A stretch of 64,000 nt of DNA from Rodentibacter mrazii (GTDB lineage Bacteria; Pseudomonadota; Gammaproteobacteria; Enterobacterales; Pasteurellaceae): positions 1 to 64,000 of the forward strand of contig NZ_MLHG01000013.1 of assembly GCF_001998825.1 (NCBI RefSeq), written 5' to 3'. The notes under the pieces are model-generated. The model saw only the letters and a program-made list of their open reading frames with translations, was not told the DNA's origin and searched no databases. Position numbers and translations under genes: made by a program. Positions within the stretch are counted from its first letter, which is position 1; each line of letters starts with the position of its first letter. This document shows positions 35,779-46,010 of the stretch, piece by piece.

Positions 35779-36912
35779 TCAAGCCGGATGAGACATCAAT
35801 GCATTAATCACGCCGACGACAAGATTACATTTAGGAATAACTGAATTTATCTCCAAATATTCCGTTTTCGCATGCATATTACCACCGGTTGGTCCCAAAC
35901 CATCAATCGTCGGACACCCAGCCGAAGCCGCAATATTGCCATCACTTAATCCGCCTGCATCAACCCATTTTATAGGTATAGCCAATTTTTCTCCCACTTC
36001 ATCAAATACTTTTTTAATTAAAGGAAGATATTTTTCATCAATCATTGGAGATTCTTTATTAATTAACGTTTTTGTTGAAGTAATCCCTTCCACTAGTGGA
36101 TTTTCAAGCACCCGTTGCAAATGCTGTTCAAAAAATTCGATAGACGAAGATTTTTTATAACGCATTTCGATCATTAACGCCGCATAATCCGCAATTACAT
36201 TGTGTCCGCTTCCTCCATGAGTCATTACGCAATTAAACGTATGTCCGACATCAAAATCATTCAATTTATAAAATTCAGTAATGAAATGTGCCGCTTCAAC
36301 CAATGCGGAACGCCCCCGCTCAGGGCAATTTCCAGCATGAGCCGCCACACCGTGAAATTCAATTTGGTAAGTGACCATTCCTTTTCGGGTAGAGACCATT
36401 GAACCGTCTTCACGTGCGGGTTCCATGACAAAACAATAACGTGCTTTGCGCGCATATTCACGAATACTTTCTTTTGCATAAAGTGAACCGTTTTCTTCGT
36501 GAGAATTTAAGTAGATCCCGATTGTGTATTTCGATAAATCCAATTCCTGAGCGATATAGAAAGACAATAATGCACCGGATTTATCATCAATCACGCCTAA
36601 TGCGTTAATGCGTTCTTCTTTCCTTGTAAAAGGCACATTTTTTCCGGTTCCTAACGGAAATACCGTATCCATATGTGCAACAAAGAGAATATCGAATTTC
36701 TCCGCGTCCAAATGATTACTGATAAATAAGCCTGGCGCAACTTTATCGGAAGTCATAGAAATTCGTTTATGTTGTAATCCCAGTGTTTCTGCTTTTTTGA
36801 TGAACCATTCCGCTACCTGATTAATGCCATCGATAGCGGTCGTTGGACTTTCAATATCGGTGAGTTCTTTAAGTTCATCTAAAAATATCTCTAGTTGTTC
36901 ATTATTCATCAT
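35779..36912 (-). CDS. M20-family zinc metallopeptidase
   Basis: 377 residues of the ArgE/DapE/CPG2 superfamily. Metal ligands appear in FVAHMDTVFP, LGVIDDKSG, LNSHEENGS and near the C-terminus GGNMHAKTEYL; the dimerisation domain insertion begins at KGMVTYQIEFHGVAAHAG. The overall pattern is closest to glutamate carboxypeptidase or aminoacyl-peptide hydrolases. It is the last gene of yjiH-yjiG-peptidase, where E. coli carries the isoaspartyl dipeptidase iadA; it probably cleaves small peptides imported or released by that system. The start ATG 36912 has GGAGG seven bases upstream. Confidence 0.88.
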   Translation of the reverse strand: MMNNEQLEIFLDELKELTDIESPTTAIDGINQVAEWFIKKAETLGLQHKRISMTSDKVAPGLFISNHLDAEKFDILFVAHMDTVFPLGTGKNVPFTRKEERINALGVIDDKSGALLSFYIAQELDLSKYTIGIYLNSHEENGSLYAKESIREYARKARYCFVMEPAREDGSMVSTRKGMVTYQIEFHGVAAHAGNCPERGRSALVEAAHFITEFYKLNDFDVGHTFNCVMTHGGSGHNVIADYAALMIEMRYKKSSSIEFFEQHLQRVLENPLVEGITSTKTLINKESPMIDEKYLPLIKKVFDEVGEKLAIPIKWVDAGGLSDGNIAASAGCPTIDGLGPTGGNMHAKTEYLEINSVIPKCNLVVGVINALMSHPA

Positions 36913-36926
36913 GTATTCCTCCATTG

Positions 36927-37397
36927 CTAAATTAATACCCGCATTAATAACATCGCTAAATAAGCGTTAATAATGCAAATGCCAAAAAGCACCAAATAAT
37001 GCTTTCCGGGTACACCCAATACCCCTAAAACACGTCCCATATATTGAACCGTAGAACCGACTAACGCCATTCCCGGAATAAGAATCGCAATATGTTGTGC
37101 GTTCAACGTACCTTCCTGAACTAAAGCTACCAAGACACCTGCGGCACCACCCCAACTTAGAAATGCGGCAAGGAAAACCGCAATGGATTCCCCCGGTAAA
37201 CCCAATGGAGTCATCACAAATCCGACATATTCCCCTAATAATTTCAACAAACCGGAGGCATTTAAGATATAAATAATCACAAAAGCCATTAATACGTTAG
37301 GAATCGTACTATGTATCGCGATATTCCAGCCTTTTCTTGCCCCTTCAACAAAAATATCGGTAATTAACTTTGATTCTGTATTCGTTTGTTTACTCAT
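36927..37397 (-). CDS. yjiG: YjiG-like membrane protein
   Basis: 156 residues with four hydrophobic helices, similar to E. coli YjiG (spore maturation protein B/nucleoside-recognition superfamily): SGLLKLLGEYVGFVMTPLGLPG, AAFLSWGGAAGVLVALVQEG and IPGMALVGSTVQYMGRVLG. It works with YjiH as a two-part membrane protein of unknown substrate. Its ATG overlaps the yjiH stop (ATGA). Confidence 0.88.
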   Translation of the reverse strand: MSKQTNTESKLITDIFVEGARKGWNIAIHSTIPNVLMAFVIIYILNASGLLKLLGEYVGFVMTPLGLPGESIAVFLAAFLSWGGAAGVLVALVQEGTLNAQHIAILIPGMALVGSTVQYMGRVLGVLGVPGKHYLVLFGICIINAYLAMLLMRVLI

Positions 37398-38032
37398 ACC
37401 GCCACCTCATTTTCTTTCACAAACTTTTTCACATAAAGACGCATTAAATTCGCCCCAAAAACTTTAAATAAGAAAATCACACCTAATGCCATCGCAATAG
37501 ATACAGGTGCAACCGCACCGGCTTTATCGGTGATTAATAGAAGAGGTGCAAAGGAAGCGAGAAAGTTTGTCAGAAATGCGCCGGCACTAAATTGAAAGGC
37601 AGAGAAAATTAACAATTCATGATGGGTGATTTGACCTTCGTCATATAAGAACTTAGCGGTAGAACTTCCGGCATCTGTACTTTGTGTACTGGCAATAAGC
37701 GAAATAGAGCAATTCCCCGGAATTCCCATTAACGGCTTAAGCACGGGACTTAGCCATTTAGAAGCGGCGAGTAATGCACCATAATGTTCAAAAATCGCCA
37801 CAAATCCCAACGCCAACATCACACTAGGAACCAATGTCAAAGCAAATAAGAAACCGCCTTTTGCGCTGGTACCGCCTGATGTTTTAAGCCATTCAGGAAA
37901 TTGACCGGTTAATTTACTAAAATCAAAAATACCGCCCCACAAATCTTTGGCAAATCCGCCAAAAAAGATAATGGCAAACACTAATGAAAGTGTACCAATA
38001 ATAAGGGTTTTCGTATCAATTTCTTTTTTCAT
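37394..38032 (-). CDS. yjiH: YjiH-like nucleoside-recognition-domain membrane protein
   Basis: 212 residues with five to six hydrophobic helices, resembling E. coli YjiH. The family core is PLMGIPGNCSISLIASTQSTDAGSSTA, with STDAGSS as the recognisable gate motif, and AFLTNFLASFAPLLL follows. First gene of the yjiH-yjiG-peptidase operon, behind a GGAG ribosome site. A perfect CRP-type site centred 41.5 bases upstream of the predicted start indicates activation during carbon limitation. Transport of a dipeptide or amino acid derivative is inference from the adjacent peptidase. Confidence 0.88.
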   Translation of the reverse strand: MKKEIDTKTLIIGTLSLVFAIIFFGGFAKDLWGGIFDFSKLTGQFPEWLKTSGGTSAKGGFLFALTLVPSVMLALGFVAIFEHYGALLAASKWLSPVLKPLMGIPGNCSISLIASTQSTDAGSSTAKFLYDEGQITHHELLIFSAFQFSAGAFLTNFLASFAPLLLITDKAGAVAPVSIAMALGVIFLFKVFGANLMRLYVKKFVKENEVAV

Positions 38033-38072
38033 ACACGCTCCTTTCTTATCACAAGAAATAAATACTGATGAG

Positions 38073-38115
38073 AGTGTACAATAAAAGAAACAGCTGAAAT
38101 GTGATAAATATCACA
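38073..38115 (-). promoter_or_regulatory. CRP-activated class II promoter of yjiHG-peptidase
   Basis: TGTGATAAATATCACA at 38100-38115 is an exact TGTGA-N6-TCACA site. On the minus strand TACACT (38078-38073) forms the -10; the implied start near 38066 puts the CRP-type site at -41.5, the standard class II spacing. Confidence 0.75.
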
Positions 38116-38121
38116 AGAACA

Positions 38122-38162
38122 AAAGTGCGGTTAAAATTTCTTTCGTTTTTAACCGCACTTTT
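38122..38162. terminator. inverted USS pair terminator
   Basis: A 15-bp stem built on AAAGTGCGGTTAAAA (38122-38136) and its complement (38147-38161), downstream of the Gcr gene and upstream of the yjiH promoter. Confidence 0.8.
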
Positions 38163-38163
38163 T

Positions 38164-40131
38164 TTATTTTTCCAGTTGAACAGGTAAAAATAAACTCAAC
38201 GGGCGTTGTTTGATAATTTCTAAAACTTCACGCCAAATCGCCCACCAACTGGTTACTTCTGCATTTAAAGAACGTAGTGCAATCCAAAGGGTTAAAGAAA
38301 AACTCACGACCAAGTTCACTAAACCAATTAGCAAGACAAAAAGGATACATTGTAATAAGAGTGCAAAATCGAAATACCCGCTCACCGCAATATAGCCCAC
38401 ATTAGCGGAAGAAAATGCCACATGGCGAATGTCTAACAGTAAACCGGTTAAATACCCCACCACACCAGTTAAACCGAGCAATAGACCAAAGCAAAGATTT
38501 CCGACAATAGAACCATAATTTTCATGCATATAATTCGCTAGTTTCTCTCGCTGTTTTAAAGGCATTAATTTCTTTAATAATGGCTGCTGGCGTAAACGCA
38601 TTCGTATATTCAAATAATTGCTACGATTATCAAAATATCCCGAGATAATACCTGAACAAAATAACCATACCCCAGCGATTGCGGCAAACCATAATGTACC
38701 GGCAAAAGGATCAATACTATGTAGGTGATATTCAATCTGTTCCTGATTCATCAGTGCTTCTCCCGTTTGATAGTGGTAACCAAAAGCAATGATCATCGCC
38801 AAACTCATCGCAACGATCACATTACCAAATACGGCAATACTTTGGGAACGAAACACATCTACCAATAACTGTGCTAATTTTACGTTTAAACTTTTACCTT
38901 GCGGATTCTTCCCAACAGCTTCAGCAAAACGGGCAGCTGTCATCGCCGGCTGTTTCGTTGCAACGGTGAAATGCAACATAAAAATCAAAGTAAACCCTAA
39001 ACCATAATTAAGCCCTTCTGCAATGCCTTTCCAGACTTTATCATCAATAATACTGCCCAAATAGGTTTTAAATAACGCCATCAATGCGATCAATATTCCA
39101 CCACCGGCCGCAGAATAAAACATAGCAAAATATTCTTTTTTATCCCGTGTAATATAGTGTTCGCCATGATCACCGGCATTTTGAGTAATACTCCGAGCAA
39201 TCAGCTTTGAACTTTGTTTCCATAAACGGGAAATACTATGCTGTTCTGCCGCGGCACGGGCAAAACAAGCCGTTAACAATAAAATGCGACGTGGTAAATA
39301 ACGATTTGATACAAAAATGGCCATCAATTTTTCTAAACGTTCAAGCGTTTGTGAAAGCCGTTCCAACAAATAAGCAACATGAAGAGATGAACCAACTACA
39401 GCGCCTCGTTTTTGCAAACGTTCAATTAATTGCTGACATTGTTCAAACATCACTTGTAAATGGCTATCATCAAAAGTTTCATTTCGACGACGAGCCAACA
39501 ACCAATCAACCACTTCTCGATGCAATGCCACAAAAGGTGAATCGGCATTTAATAGTGACGGTTCCATACGCATTAATTCCGGTTCCATATCTTCGGCCGC
39601 GATCCAAATAGAGAGCATCTCAATAGCAAATAGCCCTTCATTTTGAAAATGCACACGTAATCGCTCACGATCTTTTTCCGTCGTTTTACGTGTCAATATA
39701 CCAAATAACGCCCGCCATTCTCTCAACGGAACAGCATCAATCCAACGTGCATCATCTTTATCATTAAATAGCAAATAGAAAACATCACGTAAATCATTCA
39801 CATCTTTAAAAGAAGGGCTAAAACGTTCATAAAGGCGATTTTTCATCTCACGCCCAAACCCTTCACGCGGTAAAATTCCGTTGCTAATAAAAATCGGATA
39901 TAAACGTAAACTACATAACCAACTACACAACAGTTCCGCCACGGAACAAGCAAGCTCATGATCCTGCTTTAAAATACGTTTAATCAAACGTAAATGAGGA
40001 ACAATCTGTGCCTCAGGGCTTTCACGCAAAAGCCGACAAAATCCTTCCATCAATCCAAAAGCATCACTATCGGCAATTTGTTTGCGAATGAACTGTGGCA
40101 ATGTATCGGGCTTTACTATCATTGATTTCAA
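38164..40131 (-). CDS. Gcr-family membrane protein (annotated as site-specific recombinase)
   Basis: 655 residues. The N-terminal 330 are soluble and helical; the C-terminal half has about six membrane helices (for example GGGILIALMALFKTYLG, GNVIVAMSLAMIIAFGYHY). It fits the Neisseria Gcr-like family, whose recombinase label rests on little evidence; I see neither a serine- nor a tyrosine-recombinase active site, and the membrane helices argue against a DNA-cutting role. The start is TTG with AGGAG five bases upstream; an ATG three codons later is the alternative. Monocistronic, closed by a USS-pair terminator. Confidence 0.8.
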   Translation of the reverse strand: MKSMIVKPDTLPQFIRKQIADSDAFGLMEGFCRLLRESPEAQIVPHLRLIKRILKQDHELACSVAELLCSWLCSLRLYPIFISNGILPREGFGREMKNRLYERFSPSFKDVNDLRDVFYLLFNDKDDARWIDAVPLREWRALFGILTRKTTEKDRERLRVHFQNEGLFAIEMLSIWIAAEDMEPELMRMEPSLLNADSPFVALHREVVDWLLARRRNETFDDSHLQVMFEQCQQLIERLQKRGAVVGSSLHVAYLLERLSQTLERLEKLMAIFVSNRYLPRRILLLTACFARAAAEQHSISRLWKQSSKLIARSITQNAGDHGEHYITRDKKEYFAMFYSAAGGGILIALMALFKTYLGSIIDDKVWKGIAEGLNYGLGFTLIFMLHFTVATKQPAMTAARFAEAVGKNPQGKSLNVKLAQLLVDVFRSQSIAVFGNVIVAMSLAMIIAFGYHYQTGEALMNQEQIEYHLHSIDPFAGTLWFAAIAGVWLFCSGIISGYFDNRSNYLNIRMRLRQQPLLKKLMPLKQREKLANYMHENYGSIVGNLCFGLLLGLTGVVGYLTGLLLDIRHVAFSSANVGYIAVSGYFDFALLLQCILFVLLIGLVNLVVSFSLTLWIALRSLNAEVTSWWAIWREVLEIIKQRPLSLFLPVQLEK

Positions 40132-40342
40132 ATTATCTCCTCTCTAATTAGAAAAGCACACTATTATACAGATTGAAAAGAAAATTGAAAAAGTGCGGTT
40201 GGTTTTGGAGATAAATATATGGATTTCTGAGACATTCATTAAAATAGCATTATCCCCTTTTCACACTTCCATTCGCGCTTTTTTGGCATTCCAAAAAATC
40301 TTCGTTAAAATAACCGCACTTTTATTCAATGAGGAAGGCAAA

Positions 40343-41203
40343 ATGTCAGAAGCGCTTAATCATCTAATTCATCTGCTTAAACTTGAACAAATTGACGATT
40401 TAATTTTTCGTGGGGAAAGCCAAGATTTAGGGCTTCGCCAAGTATTTGGCGGGCAAGTGGTGGCGCAGGCATTGTCTGCTGCGATGCAAGTTGCACCGAA
40501 AGATCGGCTTTTACATTCATGCCATGCTTATTTTCTTGCACCGGGAGAGAGCCAATATCCGATCATTTATGATGTAGAAACCTTGCGTGAAGGACGAAAT
40601 TTTTCTGCCCTGCGGGTGAAAGCCATTCAACATAATGAACCGATTTGTCATATCACTACCTCCTTTCAAGTATGTGAAGACGGGTTTGAGCATCAAAGTG
40701 TAATGCCTGATGTGGAACAACCTGAAAAGTTCATTGACGAAAACGCAATGATACAAAAAATGGCATCAGCCCTGCCTGAATCATTAAAAGAGAAATTTAT
40801 GGCTGAACGTCCTTTTGAGATACGGACAAAATACCTCAATAATCCGTTCAATGGAGTGAAATTACCGGCGGAACAATATTCATGGTTTAGAACACAGGGT
40901 AAGGCACCGCTTGATCTTGCCATACAGCAATGTTTACTTGCCTATTTTTCCGATTTTCACTGTCTTTTGACCGCACTTCATCCTCATGAAAAAGGTTTTT
41001 TACAACAAGGAATGAAAGTAGCGACAATTGATCATAGTATTTGGTTTCATCGCCCATTTGACTTGAATAATTGGCATCTCCATGCAATCGAAAGTAATAA
41101 CGCTTTTGCTGGACGTGGACTCTCACGAGGGCAAATTTTTTCACAAGAGGGAAAATTAATTGCAACTACACAACAAGAAGGCTTAATCCGTTATCAAAAA
41201 TAA
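40343..41203 (+). CDS. tesB: acyl-CoA thioesterase II TesB
   Basis: 286 residues, the E. coli length. A double hotdog-fold thioesterase: first domain GESQDLGLRQVFGGQVVAQAL and HSCHAYFLAPG; second domain with the catalytic Asp in IDHSIWFHRPF and the terminal GRGLSRGQIFSQEGKLIATTQQEG. It hydrolyses medium- and long-chain acyl-CoA. The start is the ATG behind GAGGAAGG; the 50 in-frame codons upstream overlap USS sequence and are not family-like. Seventeen bases separate it from the DUF455 gene. Confidence 0.95.
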   Translation: MSEALNHLIHLLKLEQIDDLIFRGESQDLGLRQVFGGQVVAQALSAAMQVAPKDRLLHSCHAYFLAPGESQYPIIYDVETLREGRNFSALRVKAIQHNEPICHITTSFQVCEDGFEHQSVMPDVEQPEKFIDENAMIQKMASALPESLKEKFMAERPFEIRTKYLNNPFNGVKLPAEQYSWFRTQGKAPLDLAIQQCLLAYFSDFHCLLTALHPHEKGFLQQGMKVATIDHSIWFHRPFDLNNWHLHAIESNNAFAGRGLSRGQIFSQEGKLIATTQQEGLIRYQK

Positions 41204-41220
41204 CCGAATTTGAGGCAGTA

Positions 41221-42078
41221 ATGAAAAGAGAATTTTGGCATAAGGTCACTGAAGCCTTGCAAGAAACCAATCCCGGCATTAAATGTACACTTGTTAATCA
41301 ACTCTATGATGAGATTTTACCGATGATCTCACTCACGGAAATCGATGATTTTCCACAAATCAGCGTTAAACAAAATATTGCTGGATTCCCGGCAAAACCT
41401 ATTTTAGTCGCACCCAAAGATGTTCCCAAACGTTCTTTTGCCACAAAAGAAGGCTATGCTGCCACCTTGCACGCCATTGCACATATTGAATTTAATGCGA
41501 TTAATTTGGGCTTAGATGCCGCATGGCGATTCGGGCGAAATGCCCAAGAAGAATTGGATGAAGGACTGGCTTTTGTGAAAGATTGGTTGCGCGTCGCACG
41601 TGAAGAAAGCACGCATTTTAGTTTGATCAATGAACATTTGAAAACATTGGGTTATCAATACGGAGACTTTGAAGCCCATGCCGGTTTATGGGAAATGGCA
41701 CAAGCCACCGCTCACGATATTTGGGAGAGAATGGCGCTCGTTCCAAGAGTATTAGAAGCCCGTGGATTAGATGCAACCCCTGTATTACAAGAAAAAATAG
41801 CCCAGCGCAAAGATTTCGCCGCCGTTGATATTTTAGATATTATTTTGCGGGATGAAATCGGTCATGTTTATATCGGTAATCATTGGTATCACGCGCTTTC
41901 TGCGAAACGTGGATTAGATGCGATGAAATGTTTCACTGAATTATTACATAAATATCGTATTGTGATTTTTAAAGGTGCAATTAATACCGATGCCCGTATT
42001 CAAGCTGGTTTCACTCAATATGAATTAGATTGGATTTATGAGGTGGAACAAACATTGAAATCTTATATTCAGAAGTAA
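41221..42078 (+). CDS. DUF455 ferritin-like protein
   Basis: 285 residues, mostly helical. A ferritin-like di-iron site is suggested by HAIAHIEFNAINLGLDAAW, REESTHFSLINEHL and RDEIGHVYIGNHWY, which supply the E...ExxH pattern twice. It is related to the MiaE/rhamnosyl-transferase-linked DUF455 group; the substrate is unknown. It is probably cotranscribed with tesB. Confidence 0.85.
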   Translation: MKREFWHKVTEALQETNPGIKCTLVNQLYDEILPMISLTEIDDFPQISVKQNIAGFPAKPILVAPKDVPKRSFATKEGYAATLHAIAHIEFNAINLGLDAAWRFGRNAQEELDEGLAFVKDWLRVAREESTHFSLINEHLKTLGYQYGDFEAHAGLWEMAQATAHDIWERMALVPRVLEARGLDATPVLQEKIAQRKDFAAVDILDIILRDEIGHVYIGNHWYHALSAKRGLDAMKCFTELLHKYRIVIFKGAINTDARIQAGFTQYELDWIYEVEQTLKSYIQK

Positions 42079-42107
42079 AAAGAGCGGTCAAATTGACCGC
42101 TCTTTTC
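42078..42107. terminator. bidirectional terminator
   Basis: A 14-bp stem AAAAGAGCGGTCAA/TTGACCGCTCTTTT between convergent genes, flanked by T on the plus strand. It contains the AGCGGT variant, not the exact USS. Confidence 0.85.
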
Positions 42108-42130
42108 CTGCTACTTGCCAGGAAAAATCA

Positions 42131-43426
<1,296 letters not shown>

Positions 43427-43684
43427 TTAACTGGATTGATGTAAAAGACGATCCATTTTCCACTTTTCAGTAGTGTAGGTCTTGATGGTTAAAGCATGAA
43501 TTTCACCTGTTGTGAAATAACTCATTAATGGTGCATAAATAGTTTGTTGTTGTTTGACCTTTGACAAGGCTGCAATTTCATCACTCACGACAATCACACC
43601 AAAATGGGCATTTTCACCCTGAGCATATACTTCATCAACATTTAAAGATTCTTTTAAAATTCGTTCAATTTCTTGCAGTTCCAT
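43427..43684 (-). CDS. ibaG: BolA-family protein IbaG
   Basis: 85 residues, the E. coli IbaG length. BolA fold with the conserved HFGVIVVSDEIAALSKVKQQQTIYAPL stretch (shown in part) and the IHALTIKTYT ending; the Cys/His pattern suits partnership with monothiol glutaredoxins in iron-sulfur handling. The start MELQEIERIL follows GGGA; longer in-frame starts reach into mlaB. Confidence 0.93.
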   Translation of the reverse strand: MELQEIERILKESLNVDEVYAQGENAHFGVIVVSDEIAALSKVKQQQTIYAPLMSYFTTGEIHALTIKTYTTEKWKMDRLLHQSS

Positions 43685-43697
43685 TCGGATTCCCATT

Positions 43698-44033
43698 TTA
43701 ATGATGGTCAATAAAAGCTGCGATCCAATCAGATAGATTGACTAAATCCGCAAGCGTTAATAATTGTTGAGGAGGATTAACTAAACGCACCGTTTTGTTA
43801 GGCAATTGTTTGCTGTCATACAGAAAATCGCAAAGTAGTGCAAAACCTGCGGAATCAATTTTTGTGATCTCCGTTAAATCCCATTCAATGATTGATTGAT
43901 TTAATTTAGCCTCAGACAAAAAAGAAGCACGTTGTTGCCATAAGGCTAACAACGTGTTACGAGATAGCTCCCCAGAAAATCGGAGCGCTATCTTATCATT
44001 ATTTCGAATCAAATCCCAATTTAATCTTGTCAT
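43698..44033 (-). CDS. mlaB: MlaB, STAS-domain subunit of the Mla lipid transporter
   Basis: 111 residues, one STAS domain, IIEWDLTEITKIDSAGFALLCDFL, with the Ser characteristic of anti-sigma-antagonist-like folds. MlaB binds the MlaF ATPase and stabilises the MlaFEDB complex in the inner membrane. Four bases downstream of mlaC. Confidence 0.92.
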   Translation of the reverse strand: MTRLNWDLIRNNDKIALRFSGELSRNTLLALWQQRASFLSEAKLNQSIIEWDLTEITKIDSAGFALLCDFLYDSKQLPNKTVRLVNPPQQLLTLADLVNLSDWIAAFIDHH

Positions 44034-44037
44034 AAGA

Positions 44038-44685
44038 TTATTTGCTTAATGTTACAGGTTGAGCGGCCGATTTTTGAATTTGAGCCGTTAATGCTTCAAT
44101 ACCTTGCTGACGTAAGATACCGCTCCATTCGTCTTGTTTGGTCACCACCATACTCACGCCTTCAGCGACCATATCATAGGCTTGCCATTCACCAGTCTTA
44201 CTGTTTTTACGCCATTTAAAATCCAGTTTAATCGGCGCAGCACCACCATTTTGAATAATATTAACGCGAATACTCACTAAATTTTTACCTGCAATATCTT
44301 TAGCCGGTTCAATTTGAATATTTTGGTTGCTATATGCCGTTAAAACCTGCGCATAGGCTTGCTCAATAAAATCGCTAAATGCTTTGAAGAATTTCTCACG
44401 TTGTTCCGGTGTAGTGGATTTAAAATACGATCCCAACACTAAAGAACCGGCATAATTCACTTGCACATAAGGTAATAAATCGTTACGTACAATAGTACGC
44501 AAATAATTTGGGTTTTGTTTAATTTTGGCTTGGCTGTTTTTAATGTCTGAAAATAATTTATCAGAGGCTTGTTGCATTAAAACATAAGGGCTGGTTTCCG
44601 CCATTGCCGTGCGAGCCATAAAAAGTGCGGTCATTGCAAAAGCTAAAACTGCAAACCATTTCTTCAACTGAATGATTTTCATCAT
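44038..44685 (-). CDS. mlaC: MlaC, periplasmic phospholipid carrier
   Basis: 215 residues with a signal peptide (basic start MKIIQLKKWF, hydrophobic core, cleavage after ARTAMA near residue 29). The mature protein matches the Ttg2D/MlaC fold: DLLPYVQVNYAGSLVLGSYFK and YDMVAEGVSMVVTKQDEW. It shuttles phospholipid between MlaA at the outer membrane and MlaFEDB. A USS within the signal peptide codes for Thr-Ala-Leu-Phe. Confidence 0.95.
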   Translation of the reverse strand: MMKIIQLKKWFAVLAFAMTALFMARTAMAETSPYVLMQQASDKLFSDIKNSQAKIKQNPNYLRTIVRNDLLPYVQVNYAGSLVLGSYFKSTTPEQREKFFKAFSDFIEQAYAQVLTAYSNQNIQIEPAKDIAGKNLVSIRVNIIQNGGAAPIKLDFKWRKNSKTGEWQAYDMVAEGVSMVVTKQDEWSGILRQQGIEALTAQIQKSAAQPVTLSK

Positions 44686-44709
44686 AAATCTCCTAACTAA
44701 ATATTGTTA

Positions 44710-45216
44710 TTATTTTACTGTCGGTTCCGCGTTTTCCGCATTTCCGTCAGATTTTTTATCGCCATAGAGGAATTGACCAATGAGATCTTCCAATACCATA
44801 GCTGATTTTGTATCTTGAATTTGGCTACCGTTTTTTAACATTGCGGTTTCGCCGTCATCAAACCCCATTGTTAATGCGATATATTGCTCTCCCAATAATC
44901 CCGATGTTTTGATCGATAACGAACTATTTTCCGGAATTTCATTATATTCTTCGTTAATCGCGATATTTACTTTTGGTAAATAAGTTTTCTCATCCAAGCC
45001 AATACTGCTGACCCGTCCTATTACCACACCGCCAACTTTTAACGGCGCACGGACTTTTAGTCCGCCAATATTATCAAAAGTTGCAGTAACGGTATAAGAT
45101 TTATTCTCACCGAAACCCTGCACATTTGCTACACGTAAACCTAAGAACACCAAGGCCCCAATACCGAGTAATAAAAATAATCCTACCCAAAATTCATATT
45201 TAATTGTTTGTCGCAT
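44710..45216 (-). CDS. mlaD: MlaD, MCE-domain subunit
   Basis: 168 residues: an N-terminal membrane anchor (MRQTIKYEFWVGLFLLLGIGALVFLG in part) and one MCE domain, FDNIGGLKVRAPLKVGGVVIGRV through SGLLGEQYIALTMG. MlaD forms a hexameric ring in the periplasm on the MlaFE core. Homology and the MRQTIKYE start fix the start; the 43 codons upstream overlap mlaE. Confidence 0.95.
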   Translation of the reverse strand: MRQTIKYEFWVGLFLLLGIGALVFLGLRVANVQGFGENKSYTVTATFDNIGGLKVRAPLKVGGVVIGRVSSIGLDEKTYLPKVNIAINEEYNEIPENSSLSIKTSGLLGEQYIALTMGFDDGETAMLKNGSQIQDTKSAMVLEDLIGQFLYGDKKSDGNAENAEPTVK

Positions 45217-45227
45217 AAAACACCCTT

Positions 45228-46010
45228 TTAGCCTGCCCCAAACATGATGGCAGTTAAGATAAAATCTAACCCAAGAACCACTAATGACGCAAGAACTACG
45301 GTTCGAGTCGTGGCTTGACTGATGCCTTCTGAAGTTGGTATGCAATCATAACCATTAAATAATGCAATCCACACCACCGCAATAGCGAAGAATACGCTCT
45401 TAATGAATCCATTGAGAATATCATAGCTCCAACTGACTGAAGTTTGCATGACTGACCAAAAACTACCGGAATCAACGCCTTTCCAATCCACACCAACCAG
45501 TGAGCCGCCCCATATTCCTATTGCAATAAAAATAATGGAAAGAATCGGCATCGTCATGACTCCCGCCCAAAAACGTGGTGCAATCACACGGCGAAGTGGA
45601 TCAACCGCCATCATTTCAAGGCTAGAAAGCTGCTCGGTTGCTTTCATTAAGCCAATTTCTGCGGTTAATGCCGAGCCAGCCCGTCCGGCAAATAAAAGTG
45701 CGGTCACTACCGGCCCCAATTCTCGCAAAAGCGATAATGCCACAAGCTGACCAAGACTGGTTTCAGCAGAAAAATCCACTAATACCACATAGCCCTGTAA
45801 CCCCAGGACCATACCGATAAATAAGCCGGATAGCATCACGATTAACAACGATTGCACACCTAAAACGTGTAGTTGTTTAATCAATAACGGAAAATGTTGG
45901 CGAATTTGTGGTTTCCCCACCAATGCGCCAAACAACATGAAACCGGCACGCCCTAATGCACGGAAAAAATGAATGACGCGTCGTCCAAGGGAAGAAATCA
46001 TCGTAATCAT
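45228..46010 (-). CDS. mlaE: MlaE, permease subunit
   Basis: 260 residues with five to six helices. Conserved MlaE family region: [31 protein letters not shown] (seen in full, quoted in part), [25 protein letters not shown] and the [12 protein letters not shown] tail. Its ATG overlaps the mlaF stop (ATGA). Confidence 0.96.
   Translation of the reverse strand: MITMISSLGRRVIHFFRALGRAGFMLFGALVGKPQIRQHFPLLIKQLHVLGVQSLLIVMLSGLFIGMVLGLQGYVVLVDFSAETSLGQLVALSLLRELGPVVTALLFAGRAGSALTAEIGLMKATEQLSSLEMMAVDPLRRVIAPRFWAGVMTMPILSIIFIAIGIWGGSLVGVDWKGVDSGSFWSVMQTSVSWSYDILNGFIKSVFFAIAVVWIALFNGYDCIPTSEGISQATTRTVVLASLVVLGLDFILTAIMFGAG

Noticed and set aside
38164-40131. Site-specific recombinase as a literal function
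   Set aside because: No serine- or tyrosine-recombinase motif and about six membrane helices; only the family name is retained.
40193-40342. 50-codon N-terminal extension of TesB
   Set aside because: The family start MSEALNHL has a GAGGAAGG ribosome site; the extension overlaps two USS and is not conserved in type.
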